In this document: piece after piece, positions 32,754 to 42,843 of the stretch
Layout of the letters: every line of letters begins with the position of its first letter
Numbering within the stretch: the stretch's first letter is position 1
Origin: Kitagawia praeruptora
Lineage: Eukaryota; Streptophyta; Magnoliopsida; Apiales; Apiaceae
Length of the DNA: 64,000 nucleotides
Assembly (NCBI GenBank): GCA_037693485.1
Contig: CM075346.1
Location: 59,887,001-59,951,000, forward strand
Reading direction: 5' to 3'
Notes under the pieces: generated by a model
Told to the model about the DNA's origin: nothing
What the model saw: the letters and a program-made list of their open reading frames with translations, nothing else
Databases searched by the model: none
Translations under genes and position numbers: made by a program

Positions 32754-33843
32754 ATTGGTATCCGAGCCATTTGATTGCAGCAAAAATCAAAGATCCTATT
32801 TATGTCAATTAAATTCAAGCTCGAAATTTTTAACTCACTTAAAAAATTCATCATGTTTACCTAAATAGTTAGAAGTGTAAAAATACATGTGTTTGAAAGA
32901 TTAAATTACGAATTATGGAAGAAAAAGACAAGTTGCCAACCCCAAATATTAGGGTGTATTAAAGAGTGGACCAAAAATTTCTATGGTCTTTGAACAAGAA
33001 GTAATTGTGGATGGAGTTGTTGTTACTCCTGGAAGGGCGTGAACTGCAAAGATGCTAAGCACATTTGGGAAACCATTGAAAATATAAACGAAGGAACTGA
33101 AGAAGTTAGGGAAAACAAACTGGAAATCCTAACATCTGAGTACGAGCATTTTAGATCAGCCCTTGGGAAAGGTATTTCTGAAGTCATTGAGAGATACAAC
33201 AAGCTGATTAACAACCTACACCTTCATGGTAAGTACTACATACTCAAAGAAATTAATAGGAAGTTCATGCTGACGCTGCCTTCGCATCTGGAACATAGAA
33301 TTACTGCCATAAGGGAGTCTAGAGACACGAGTGAAATCTCTCTGGAAAAAACTCTGTGGTATTCTTAAAACCTATGAGCTGGAAGATATTCAATAGAAGG
33401 AGTTATATGGCAAAGGTAGAGTTGTCAGCACATCTACTACTTTAGTGGTTGAGTCTCCGGAGAAAGTGGAAGCTAAGGTTGTTCAACCTTACAGTTCTGA
33501 CAATGAAGTGATAGTGGCAGAGTATGGTGAGATAGCTGCTAGTCAGGGTGATGGTGACTTCTATTCAATGGAGGATCTAGAGCAACTAGAAGATGAGTCA
33601 ATGGCATTGGTTGTGAAGAGGTTTGGTAATTTCAGATTCAGAAGAAATTCTAATCTTAGATTCAAGTCCACTGGCAACAGATTCCAACGAGAAGGTTCTT
33701 CTTCCTCAAGTAGCTCAAGGAGTGGCCATAAGATTGGGATGGTGGATAGAAGCAAGATTCGTTGCTTCAATTGCAATGAGATGGAACATTTTGCAACCGA
33801 GTGTCAGAAACCTAAACAAGGCAAAAGAAGAGAGTATGTGTAA
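32754..33843 (+). mobile_element. Fragment of a Sirevirus-like copia element (PBS and gag)
   Basis: TGGTATCCGAGCC at 32757-32769 looks like a mutated iMet-type PBS, preceded by GGATCTAACA, a plausible LTR end. Decayed gag follows. The left LTR boundary is not found and no partner LTR is visible. The gag is cut at about 33838, where TGTAAGAACC (an LTR-like start) begins. Confidence 0.55.
33039..33843 (+). pseudogene. Decayed Sirevirus-like gag
   Basis: First part (33039-33368): KHIWETIENINEGTEEVREN, ISEVIERYNKLINNLHLHGK, LPSHLEHRITAIRE. A frameshift in the A-run near 33345 and a TAG at 33394-33396 (after DIQ) interrupt it. The second part (33397-33843) resumes with FYSMEDLEQLEDESMALVVK, close in wording to gag copy 1 (FYTLEELDGMENTSYAFMAR), and the CCHC knuckle CFNCNEMEHFATEC, with Glu where Gly is usual. 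No pol is present. Confidence 0.75.
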
Positions 33844-35093
33844 GAACCGTGTATACTAAGTTAAATTATTTTTGTGTAAATGGAGTAAAGTATTTTTATT
33901 TTATTTTATTTTGTTTATTTATTTTATTCCAGTTTGACGAGTCACGATGCTAAGTGCTATGTGGTATTTGTGGATAAGTGTTAAAATGATTGAAAGATCC
34001 CCGTATGTGCTTATTATGTGTTATGTGTTATGTGCTCATGGATAATATCAAAAAGTCTTTTTTCATGATTCGTGCAGTTAGTTCATCTTTATCCGTTAAA
34101 ACCCTGTTTTCAAAATCTTTAGGGCTTTAATTTAAATTCGTATCAAAATTCATCAAATAAATTTCAAAATATTTGATACTCGTATTCTATTCGTCTTATA
34201 ACGTTTACAAATTTTTCGTATCGGATTCGATATATTTCGCAAAAATATTTTATTCGTGCCGGACCCGTAATCTAACTAATTGGTACTTTCGAGACCAATT
34301 AACAGTTAACTATGGTCCCGATCGTTCAGAAGGGTATTATTACTTTTTAAAATCAATAGGCAATAATTAATTATATTTATTTATTAATAAAATCAAAAAA
34401 ATCCTTTTAATTAAAAGAAAATTCTATTTTTCTTTCTCATGTTCTTGAGGATGGAAGTCATTTTTGAACGCGTTATCGATGTCGGATTTTGGAGTTCAAG
34501 TACTCAAATCGAAGCACTTGGAATCTACTTTCTAAATCCTTCAACAAATCTTAGTTTGGGTAAATTTTCGATTTTATATAAAATTTTGATGAATTCTGCA
34601 TTTTAAGGGTTTATGCTTGAATTTTGGGGTTTTTGATTTTTGAATTGTTCAATCCTTTTGATGGTTTGGGATTGTTTGGAGTCGTATTATGTGATTAATT
34701 TCATAGTTTATTAATTTCATTTGAAATGTAATCTTTTTGATATTTTTAATCTATTTTAATGTCAGTTTTATAAATTTATTAATAACTAAAATTGAAAACA
34801 TCTATTTTTTTACTTACTTCAATTTATGTTATATTATTGAAATAATAAGCATTTTTAAATTTTTGGATTTTTAAAATCTTTAAATTTGTTTGTGATCATT
34901 TATTTAATCATTCACTATTTTTCTAAATTGAACATTGATAATTTTAATTTAAAATTTGTTTGTATTATATCAAACAATTTGTTCACAATTTTTATTAAAT
35001 TTCAAATATGTTAATTAGTAATAGTAAAATTTTGTCATCTTTATTTTTATTGTTTTCATTTTATCTTTTGATGCTTTAATTTTTAATATAATA
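33838..35093. other. AT-rich interval, possible gypsy LTR start at its left edge
   Basis: TGTAAGAACCGTGTATAC at 33838 resembles the LTR starts at 45172 and 59939 and abuts interrupted gag. I found no matching LTR end or TSD. The rest is AT-rich with no gene. Confidence 0.3.
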
Positions 35094-35341
35094 CTCCCTC
35101 CATCCCACCCAATAGTTAACATTGGGGGACGGGGTTCGACACGCATTTTAAGGTAGATTTTAATGATAGTTCCATAACTTATTTTTGAAATTTTTTTTTG
35201 TATAAAAATAGAACAATCCTATTTTTATACAGAAAAAGAAAATTTTAAAAATAAGTTATAGAACTATACTTTATTAGAGCCTGAAAATGCGTGTCACGCA
35301 AGTGAAAAATTTATGTTAAGAAATGGATGGGACGGAGGGAG
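35094..35341. mobile_element. Stowaway-type MITE, second copy
   Basis: 248 bp with CTCCCTCCATCCCA and inverse TGGGACGGAGGGAG ends, TA on both sides (35092-35093 and 35342-35343). It shares the AAAAATAGAACAATCCTATT core with the element at 7216-7460. Confidence 0.92.
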
Positions 35342-35609
35342 TATGTTTATTTAAATATGCAAGTTTCATTTATTTATTGTATTTTTCAAATTTGTTTTAT
35401 TTCATCTCATGAATCAGTTTTTTTTTTAATTTTTGAATGATTGATATTAATAATATATATCCTTCATTATAATACCTGAGTCTACTACACGTTAGTTAAC
35501 TAATCAGAATCGAGGAATTATTTTAGGACCAATCAGAGTTGATTCCTAAATTTTAGACCAATCATGCTATATTAAATTTTTTCCTTATTTACAATCTCAA
35601 CCTACCTCT

Positions 35610-36206
35610 TTAACCATGGTTAGTTAATACTTCTTTTTTTGCCAAATTTAGAGCAGATTTCATTAATACTTTGATCATGCAACCAGGTTGAAAAACAAAC
35701 AAACAAACTAAATAATTAGTCGTTTTGTTTCCAGATTGCTTAACTAATTGAATACAAATATTCTTAAAATTGAAAATGAAGATAACAGTTTTCCGAACAA
35801 TCAATTTTGCATCTCTCCTGAAAACAGTAGCTTCACAATTGACCCTCACGTTAACTTCATGGATAGTGCAATGTTCAGAGGACTTAGTTACAAAAACTAA
35901 GCTTAGATACCTCATGTTATGAACAAATATTTTTTGTGAGAGGTGAGCACATGCGATTTTCACCACCGTTCCAAACGCACCCCAGCTATCTACTTGCCGA
36001 ACACCAGCTATAGACCTGCCAAAAGTGGTGTTGATGCAAGATATCCAGATCTCCCAACACACTGCAAAATTCATTTTCAACACAGCCAACACATCGCACA
36101 AAGCGAGACACATCGCACAAAGCGAGACAATCAAACACACAACTAATAACTCAAACATAACGAAACGAAAAAATCCAAAAATTCCAATATCTCGGAAATA
36201 CACCAA
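35610..36206 (-). CDS. Hypothetical 198-codon ORF
   Basis: The longest ORF in this AT-rich stretch. The N-terminal ~40 residues are hydrophobic (FELLVVCLIVSLCAMCLAL); the rest has no motif I recognise. A directly repeated 17-bp word (TCGCTTTGTGCGATGTG, minus strand) codes part of it. Upstream on the minus strand (36210-36475) there is a CATATAATC TATA-like motif and a CT-rich leader, which is gene-like. It also contains splice-like TTTTGCAG and ATGAG|GTATC signals, so the real exon structure may differ. Chance ORF is equally possible. Confidence 0.22.
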   Translation of the reverse strand: MVYFRDIGIFGFFRFVMFELLVVCLIVSLCAMCLALCDVLAVLKMNFAVCWEIWISCINTTFGRSIAGVRQVDSWGAFGTVVKIACAHLSQKIFVHNMRYLSLVFVTKSSEHCTIHEVNVRVNCEATVFRRDAKLIVRKTVIFIFNFKNICIQLVKQSGNKTTNYLVCLFVFQPGCMIKVLMKSALNLAKKEVLTNHG

Positions 36207-36209
36207 TTT

Positions 36210-36480
36210 TTAATATGATGTTAGACCAGAGATTTTGAATCCAAAACTGAATTTTATTATAAAATCCGAGCTCTTAACCTTAGTAGATCTGAAAACTAAA
36301 GTGAAGAAACTCAAATGGATTTTACGAGTTTTGTGGAACAAATCTCGATTTTATTGAAAAAAAATTGAAAAAACAAGAGAAGACGTGTTTGTGTGGATGG
36401 AGATGGGAAGAAAGGGGATGGGGATGGAGATGGAGAAGGGGATGTGACTCTCATTTATCAGATTATATGAGAGTTTTTTT
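36210..36480 (-). promoter_or_regulatory. Possible promoter and CT-rich leader of the 35610-36206 ORF
   Basis: Minus strand: CTCATATAATC, then CCCCTTCTCCATCTCC-type pyrimidine tracts. Composition only. Confidence 0.2.
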
Positions 36481-36621
36481 TAAAAATAATTGTGGACATA
36501 CAAATAGAAGTCGAGGGAGATTTTAGGTTGTGTTGGTTTTAGGGGTCCATCTTCTCATCCTAAAACCCAAAATTATGTTTTATGTTGATTTTAGGTTGTG
36601 TTAGTTAACACTTCTAATTTA

Positions 36622-37750
36622 AATACAATAATAATTTTATTAAACATATCCATAAATACAAACTTTTTAAATCAAAACATATTTACTAGAAAATCACAAT
36701 TTTATTTTGAAATCAATCACGATATATCATTATATATTTTAAATTAAATTTCATAATTAATCATTCATTAATCAACCAATCTTTTAATATAAAGTCAATC
36801 ACAATCATATTATTATACAAAATAAATTGATTTTTATAATATATATTGTACAATTATAATCTATATTAAATAATTAAAATCTAACTTAATTAAAAATCTG
36901 AAAAAATCGGACTTAAAATCAGATTTTAAATAACTTGGATGAAATCATTACCTTCAAAATTTTGATTTTTTTATAAGTTCAAATATATATTTATTCATAA
37001 TTTGTTAATAAAATTAATTAATCAATGGATATAAGCCAATACCACAAAATCTGATTTGAACAAATTTTAAATATCTAGGATAAAATCCATATATATCTTC
37101 AAAAACTCGAATTTTTGAAAAGTTCAAAAATAATTTTATTCACAATTTGTTAATAAAATAATTAATAAATTCAGATAAACGAATTTAAATACAATATTGA
37201 TTTTATTAAATATATCCATCTATACATATTTTTTAAATCAAAAAATGTTTACTCGAAAATCACAATTTTAATTTGAAATCAATCACGATATACTATAATA
37301 TATTTTAAATTTAATTTCATAATTAATTATTCATTAATCAACCACTCTTTTAATATAAAGTCAATCACAATCATATTATCATACATTATAAACTGATTTT
37401 TATAGTATATATTGTACAATTATAATCAATATTAAATAATTATAATCTAACTTAACTAAAATCTGAAAAAATCGGATTTGTAATCAAATTTTAAATAACT
37501 TGGATCAAATCCATACCATCAAACAATTGATTTTTTTTAAGCTCAAAAATATATTTATTCATAATTTGTTAATAAAATTAATTTATAAATGCATATAAGC
37601 CAACACTACAAAATTGGATTTGAACAAATTTTAAATAGCTTGGATAAAATCCATATCTTCAAAAACTCGATTTTTTGAAAGGTTCAAAAATATATTTATT
37701 CACAATTTGTTAATAAAATAATTAATAAATTCATAAAAACGAACACTACA
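36622..37750. repeat. Tandem duplication of a ~568-bp AT-rich unit with internal subrepeats
   Basis: Copies start near 36622 and 37190; both contain GAAATCAATCACGATATA, TTCATTAATCAACCA and AAAGTCAATCACAATCATAT. Within each copy a ~155-bp subunit around TTATTCAYAATTTGTTAATA occurs twice. Unit number and edges are approximate. Confidence 0.8.
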
Positions 37751-37781
37751 TATATTTTAAATACTTTAATTATTAAATAGG

Positions 37782-38060
37782 CTTAATGACCTTTTGGCCC
37801 TTCAAGTTTGCACATTTATACCCATAATGTCCTACAGTTTTAAAGCGTTCCTTTTCGCCCCTCCAACTTCAGATATGTACCTTTTTGCCACAAATCGTCG
37901 TCTATTCGTTCTAAAAAACGTCGGTTTTATGTCAAAAAGGCAACGGTTTTGTGGCTGAAAGGTACATTTTTGAAGTTGGTGGGGCGAAAAGGAACGCTTT
38001 AAACCTGTAGGGCTTTACGGGTATAACTGTGCAAACTTGAAGGGCAAAAAGGTAATTAAG
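37782..38060. mobile_element. Foldback MITE (279 bp, ~120-bp arms)
   Basis: Left CTTAATGACCTTTTGGCCCT and inverse of the right CTTAATTACCTTTTTGCCCT continue to match through TTCAAGTTTGCACA and AAAGCGTTCCTTTTCGCCCC, leaving a loop of a few tens of bases. No clean TSD recognised. Confidence 0.8.
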
Positions 38061-41029
38061 ATATACGCTATAAGAGTATTATTATTGGTTGGTGAATAAA
38101 TTACCAATCAAAAAATTAAAATTATTTTAGAGGCAATCAGAATTTACTTCTAAACTTTAAAGCAATCAATCATATACAATTTTTTTATTATTTACAATGC
38201 TTATTCTAATTTACTAATCGTGGTTAAATGAAATTTAAATATAAAATATCTTGATTTATTGACTTCGCATATCACATGGTTTTTAATTTTAAAAAATTTC
38301 TACTAACCATAAATATTATTTTCTATAAATCCACATCAGAATATTACATATGCTTATATATCTTTTAGTTATGAATTGTTTTTGAACATCCTTTATTATA
38401 ATAAAGAATACCCGAATCTAACATGTATTAGTTAACCAATCACAAAATTGTGAATTACTTTAACATCAATCAGAATCTATTAAATTTAAATCAATTAAAC
38501 TTAATATAACATTTTTCTCTATTGGATCTAGATTCTACGTTTCAGCCAAGACTAAACTCAAATCAAGTTACACTCAATAACAGTTAATTTTTATTTTTTC
38601 ATATCAATTAACTAGACATAATAACTACTAATTTTTATTTTAATGGTTAACTAATAAACAATTTATATAAAATAAGATTCTTACAAAATAAAAATATTAT
38701 TATTATATCAATTTAAATATTACAGGAAATCTAAGCCGCATATTCCCTATTCCCTATTCCCCATCAGACCTAGCCAACTTTGATAAACTAAGTGTATGCA
38801 TCAATTCTCCTCATGACTAAATCATATCAATTTCGGTTAAGGTATCACTTTATATCTTTTTATTATATGACATTCTATCTTTTTATTTCGATTGTATATA
38901 TGTATTGTATGTTTCGGGTTTTAATTGTACAATAAATTCAATAGAAAAACGTTTCTGACAAAAAAAATAGAAAACGATTTATGTTATCATCATCCCCAGT
39001 CCGGATTCTCCCAGAGTTACTTCCCATTAGAATATTCACTAGCAAACTCCAATAATTCTGCGACTTACTAAATTGTAGGCATCAATACTTATCACATTAT
39101 GCTGATTTGTTTACATTATTAGGTGTGCCTATAGATAAATGTTTTTTTATAGTGTTGGGTTGCCACTGTTATTAAGTGATTACTTAACAATTTTATTCTA
39201 AATACAATAATTATTTAATTTAAAAAATTATACATTAATACATGATCTATCATCTATTATATTTATAATAGATATTTTGATATCTCAAACTCTCAATTCA
39301 AAATCATAAGGTACAATTAAAATCATGAACTAAAAATTATAAACAATATAAAACTATTTACCACACTATTCTAAATACACATTCAAAATTTAAGTTATGT
39401 AAAGTATTAAATAATTCAGTCATAAAAAAAGCTAGGATCAACCAATTAAAATGTTAGAATGAATTTTAAACCAATCATCTTTTAACATTTTAATTACGAA
39501 ATTTTTGAACTATGCAATAATTAATGGGAAAAAAATTGACCTGACAATATATTTGAATTATTCAAAATATTAAATATACTCTTAAATAGTACTATACATT
39601 ATTTGATGTATAATTTATCAATCAAAAAATAAAAAATGTTAGAGAGTCAATGAAAATATTGTTAGTGAATATTTCCATAATAAATTGGTCAATTTAGCAC
39701 AAATTTTCTTATAAATCACTATTTATTTATTTATTGATAATTAATTCATCAATAAAATGACATATGTCATCCACAAAAATAATCAGTCCTGCAAAAATCA
39801 TCAATAAAAGGGCATACAACATCTACAAAAACAATTAAAATTGAACAAACACGTAGTAAGTTAGATCCCTAATTTCCTTTATCCAATCATTGAACAAATC
39901 TTCAATTATGGTACATTTCTAGATTATATCACTAAATTATATAGTCTTTTATGCGAGATAATCTAACAATTTGTTATAAACATGAGGATATGATTTGTCA
40001 TAACGTATTCAAATAATCGACCAGAATTGTGATTCTATACTATCCAAATCAATGAACTAATATAACAAAATCTATTATAAGGGTAGACAAAATCTAATAA
40101 TAAGAGATATTTATTGAAAGCCAAAGTAAAATCAAGGAAAAAAAAATAAGGCTTATCATTTACAGAGATTGTACAAAATCTAATATTTTGGTAGATAAAA
40201 TCCACCAACGGGCAACGGGGTACTAGACTCTTAATGATGTATTTATTGAAAAATAAAGAAAAATCAAGAAAAAAATTCTACAAAAAAACTTAAAAAACTG
40301 ATATCAGCTCCTAAACTTTAGTTTAGCATTTTTTTTGGGAAAGGTGGAGAGAGAGAGAGAGCGGTAACTACGGTTTTTTTTATAAAAATTATTAATAATG
40401 ATAAATAAAAAGGTTGATATACTTAAAATTATATTGTTTTTAATAAAATGGTGCCTTTTTGAATTTTGTATTCTAGAATTAAAGTAATAGTATCAATTCT
40501 CATATCTTAACCTAAGAGCATATATTGAATTTGCGTGGTTGGTTGATTATATTTTTTTTATATCAATAAAGCATAAAATATGGCTAAGAAAACTAAATAA
40601 CTTGGTAGAAAGATTTTACACAAAGAGAGATATTTGTTAACGAGAAATAAAAAAAAATAAAAAGGAGGGTTTTATTTTGTTTGGGAGACTTTACACCATG
40701 CATGCTACTCTTAGTTTTGTTTTGTAACATCTCAATGTTGTTCTAAGACATATAATTATATATTTACGTAACTTGGATCAATAGTAATATTTCAGGTAAT
40801 TGTTATATTTTTTCTATTCGCGTATTTCATTTCATTTCGTGTACACGAAAAAATTTGTGTAATTTAGTGTCATTTCGTGTTCTAATTTCGGGTACACAAT
40901 TTAATATCATGTCATTTTCGTTCAAGACCCTAAAGTACATGACATGAATGTACAAAACGATTTGTCAGATCTACATAAACTATTTCTTCTTATATATGTC
41001 GGAAAAATATACTCACTGTTAAAGGAAAA
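38061..41029. other. AT-rich intergenic DNA, no gene seen
   Basis: Nearly 3 kb without an ORF of note. Contains a short GA microsatellite (about 40348-40363). The lack of coding is clear; what the DNA derives from is not. Confidence 0.45.
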
Positions 41030-41586
41030 TGTTGGTCCCGGAGTATTGAAGAAGGGGGGGTTGAATGCAATACTGATAAAATCGAATCTTTAAAATCAAC
41101 AACAATAATAAAGATTATAGATTATCAGTTGAGATATGCAAACATAAGTGGAACAAGATTTCTCACAAAATAAATGTTTTATTTATCTTGTGAATTGGTG
41201 CTACAACCTAGAGAAAGAATTCTCCAGCTGCGAACTTCTTAAGAGATACAAGTTGTTTCGTTGTTGTTGCATACAGAAAGAAATTAGAGACATGTATCTA
41301 AGTAGACTAAGATACTCTGTTGTCCCTTTCACATGGGGTGTTGAGCTGCTGTCGTTTTCAAGTGGCAGCTCATTACAATTTGCACACCTATGTGACTTTC
41401 CTAAATTGCTACACAGACAGTGTTAACGTTACAAGTAAAGCAACCTAGATTCTTTCTATTTCTAGCTAATACAATTCTAGTAGATGTGGATATATCAAAC
41501 TCTTTGAATTGACCAGCCTTGTACTGTGATCTATCAAGCTTCTGTCGTAGTCTTTGCAGGTCTGCTACAAACGATTGAGTGTTGCA

Positions 41587-42121
41587 GCTAGGGGTGAGCA
41601 ACGGTTCCGAACCGAACCGAACCGGAACCGGTGGAACCGGGAACCGAATTTCAGAAATTTTGAGAACCGAACCAGAACCATTTACGTAGTAGAACCGAAC
41701 CGGGAACCAGATCATAAATTACGGTTCGGTTCGGGTCAGAATCGAAAGAACCGTCCAAACAACAATTTCCATACTAAAATTTAAATTTTGAAATTTGAAA
41801 AGAAAATAAACATACTATTTCATCCAAAGTCCAAACAACAAATGTTTACTATAGCAAAACGTATAAAAGTATAAAAGGAATACTTGATTCTCTGTTATAT
41901 ATAGTATAAAATATATTTTTTTATTTGTGTGTATATATATACGGTTCAGTTCGGTTCTTACATTTTTTTTGGAAGAGAACCGGAACCGAACCGGGAACAA
42001 AAATTCTATAAAAATTAGAACCGAACCAGAACCAAATTACAAAATCATAGAACCAGAACCAGATTTTTTCCCCAGTTCGGTTCGGTTCCCTGTTCCGAAC
42101 CGGGAAATGTTCACTCCTAGC
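41587..42121. mobile_element. MITE built of GGTTCGGTTCGG repeats inside the LTR
   Basis: Ends GCTAGGGGTGAGCA and inverse GCTAGGAGTGAACA, flanked by TTGCA on both sides (41582-41586 and 42122-42126). Arms are rich in GAACCGAACC / GGTTCGGTTC, so the element folds back. The overlapping ORFs on both strands are repeat artefacts. A 5-bp TSD does not fit hAT well; family open. Confidence 0.75.
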
Positions 42122-42194
42122 TTGCATCAAATCTATTTCTTGAACATATAACCTGTCACGGGCTTTCACTGAGAAAAGTACTCAAATCAAATCA

Positions 42195-42560
42195 TTCAGT
42201 GTGACAGTAACCTTAACCGCCAAGTCTGTTGTCGAAGGAATATTCAGATGTTGACAGTACGAGCTCCCGCCAATGTTGTTGTCGGAACTCCAGACTTGCT
42301 GTCAAGTGTGAGAATGTTACTGTCCCATGCTTCAGCCAATGTTGCTGTCAGATATAGCTTTGTCGTGACTCTGTAACATTTGTCTTCTTGTAACCTTACT
42401 GTGAAGAGTGTGACAGTAACTTTTATTCTTGCTGACTTCTGGATGTATTCCTTGAGGCTTGAACAAATGTATGAACTTGTCCCAAGACATACAATTATTA
42501 CACGACAGCAATTATCTGATTACAAGAACATACTCTGGCTGTGACAATATGTTCTACTTA
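42195..42560 (-). repeat. Cluster of TGACAG/CTGTCA motifs inside the LTR
   Basis: At least eight near-copies of GTGACAGTAAC, GCTGTCA or related words at irregular spacing, several paired with CCAATGTTG. It occupies a position in the LTR comparable to the TCGAAT array of copy 1. Confidence 0.55.
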
Positions 42561-42625
42561 GTAAAAACTAAGTACAGGGAAATATAGTTAAGTTGTCTCT
42601 ATGCTATCACCCATAAATCCTAACA

Positions 42626-42639
42626 ATCTCCCCCAATTT
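42626..42639 (-). other. Polypurine tract of Sirevirus-like copy 2
   Basis: Minus strand AAATTGGGGGAGAT directly upstream of the 3' LTR. Confidence 0.7.
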
Positions 42640-42843
42640 GTTTTAATGGACAATAACAACAAATTTACAATAAAAATGTGCTGACAGCTTAACTAACATA
42701 GATCAGAATAGTTAAGAAACCATAACTGATAAATGTTGAAGAATTTTGAACATGAAACTGATGAGCTAACTGCAAATCAATTACTCCTATAGAATGAGCA
42801 GATCAGAGATAAACTTAACTTGATTTTAGCAGTCTTCAGTTGT

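Larger units (their letters stand above)
41030..42625 (-). repeat. 3' LTR of Sirevirus-like copy 2 (with MITE insertion)
   Basis: 1596 bp including a 535-bp MITE. Minus-strand ends TGTTAGGATTTATGGG and CTCCGGGACCAACA. Like copy 1 it has CCCCCCC near its end (rc of 41054-41060). It carries a cluster of TGACAG/CTGTCA words at about 42195-42560. Confidence 0.75.

Noticed and set aside
41401..42169. Several ORFs with repeated Asn/Arg/Glu-Pro wording
   Set aside because: Translations of the GGTTCGG foldback MITE in different frames.
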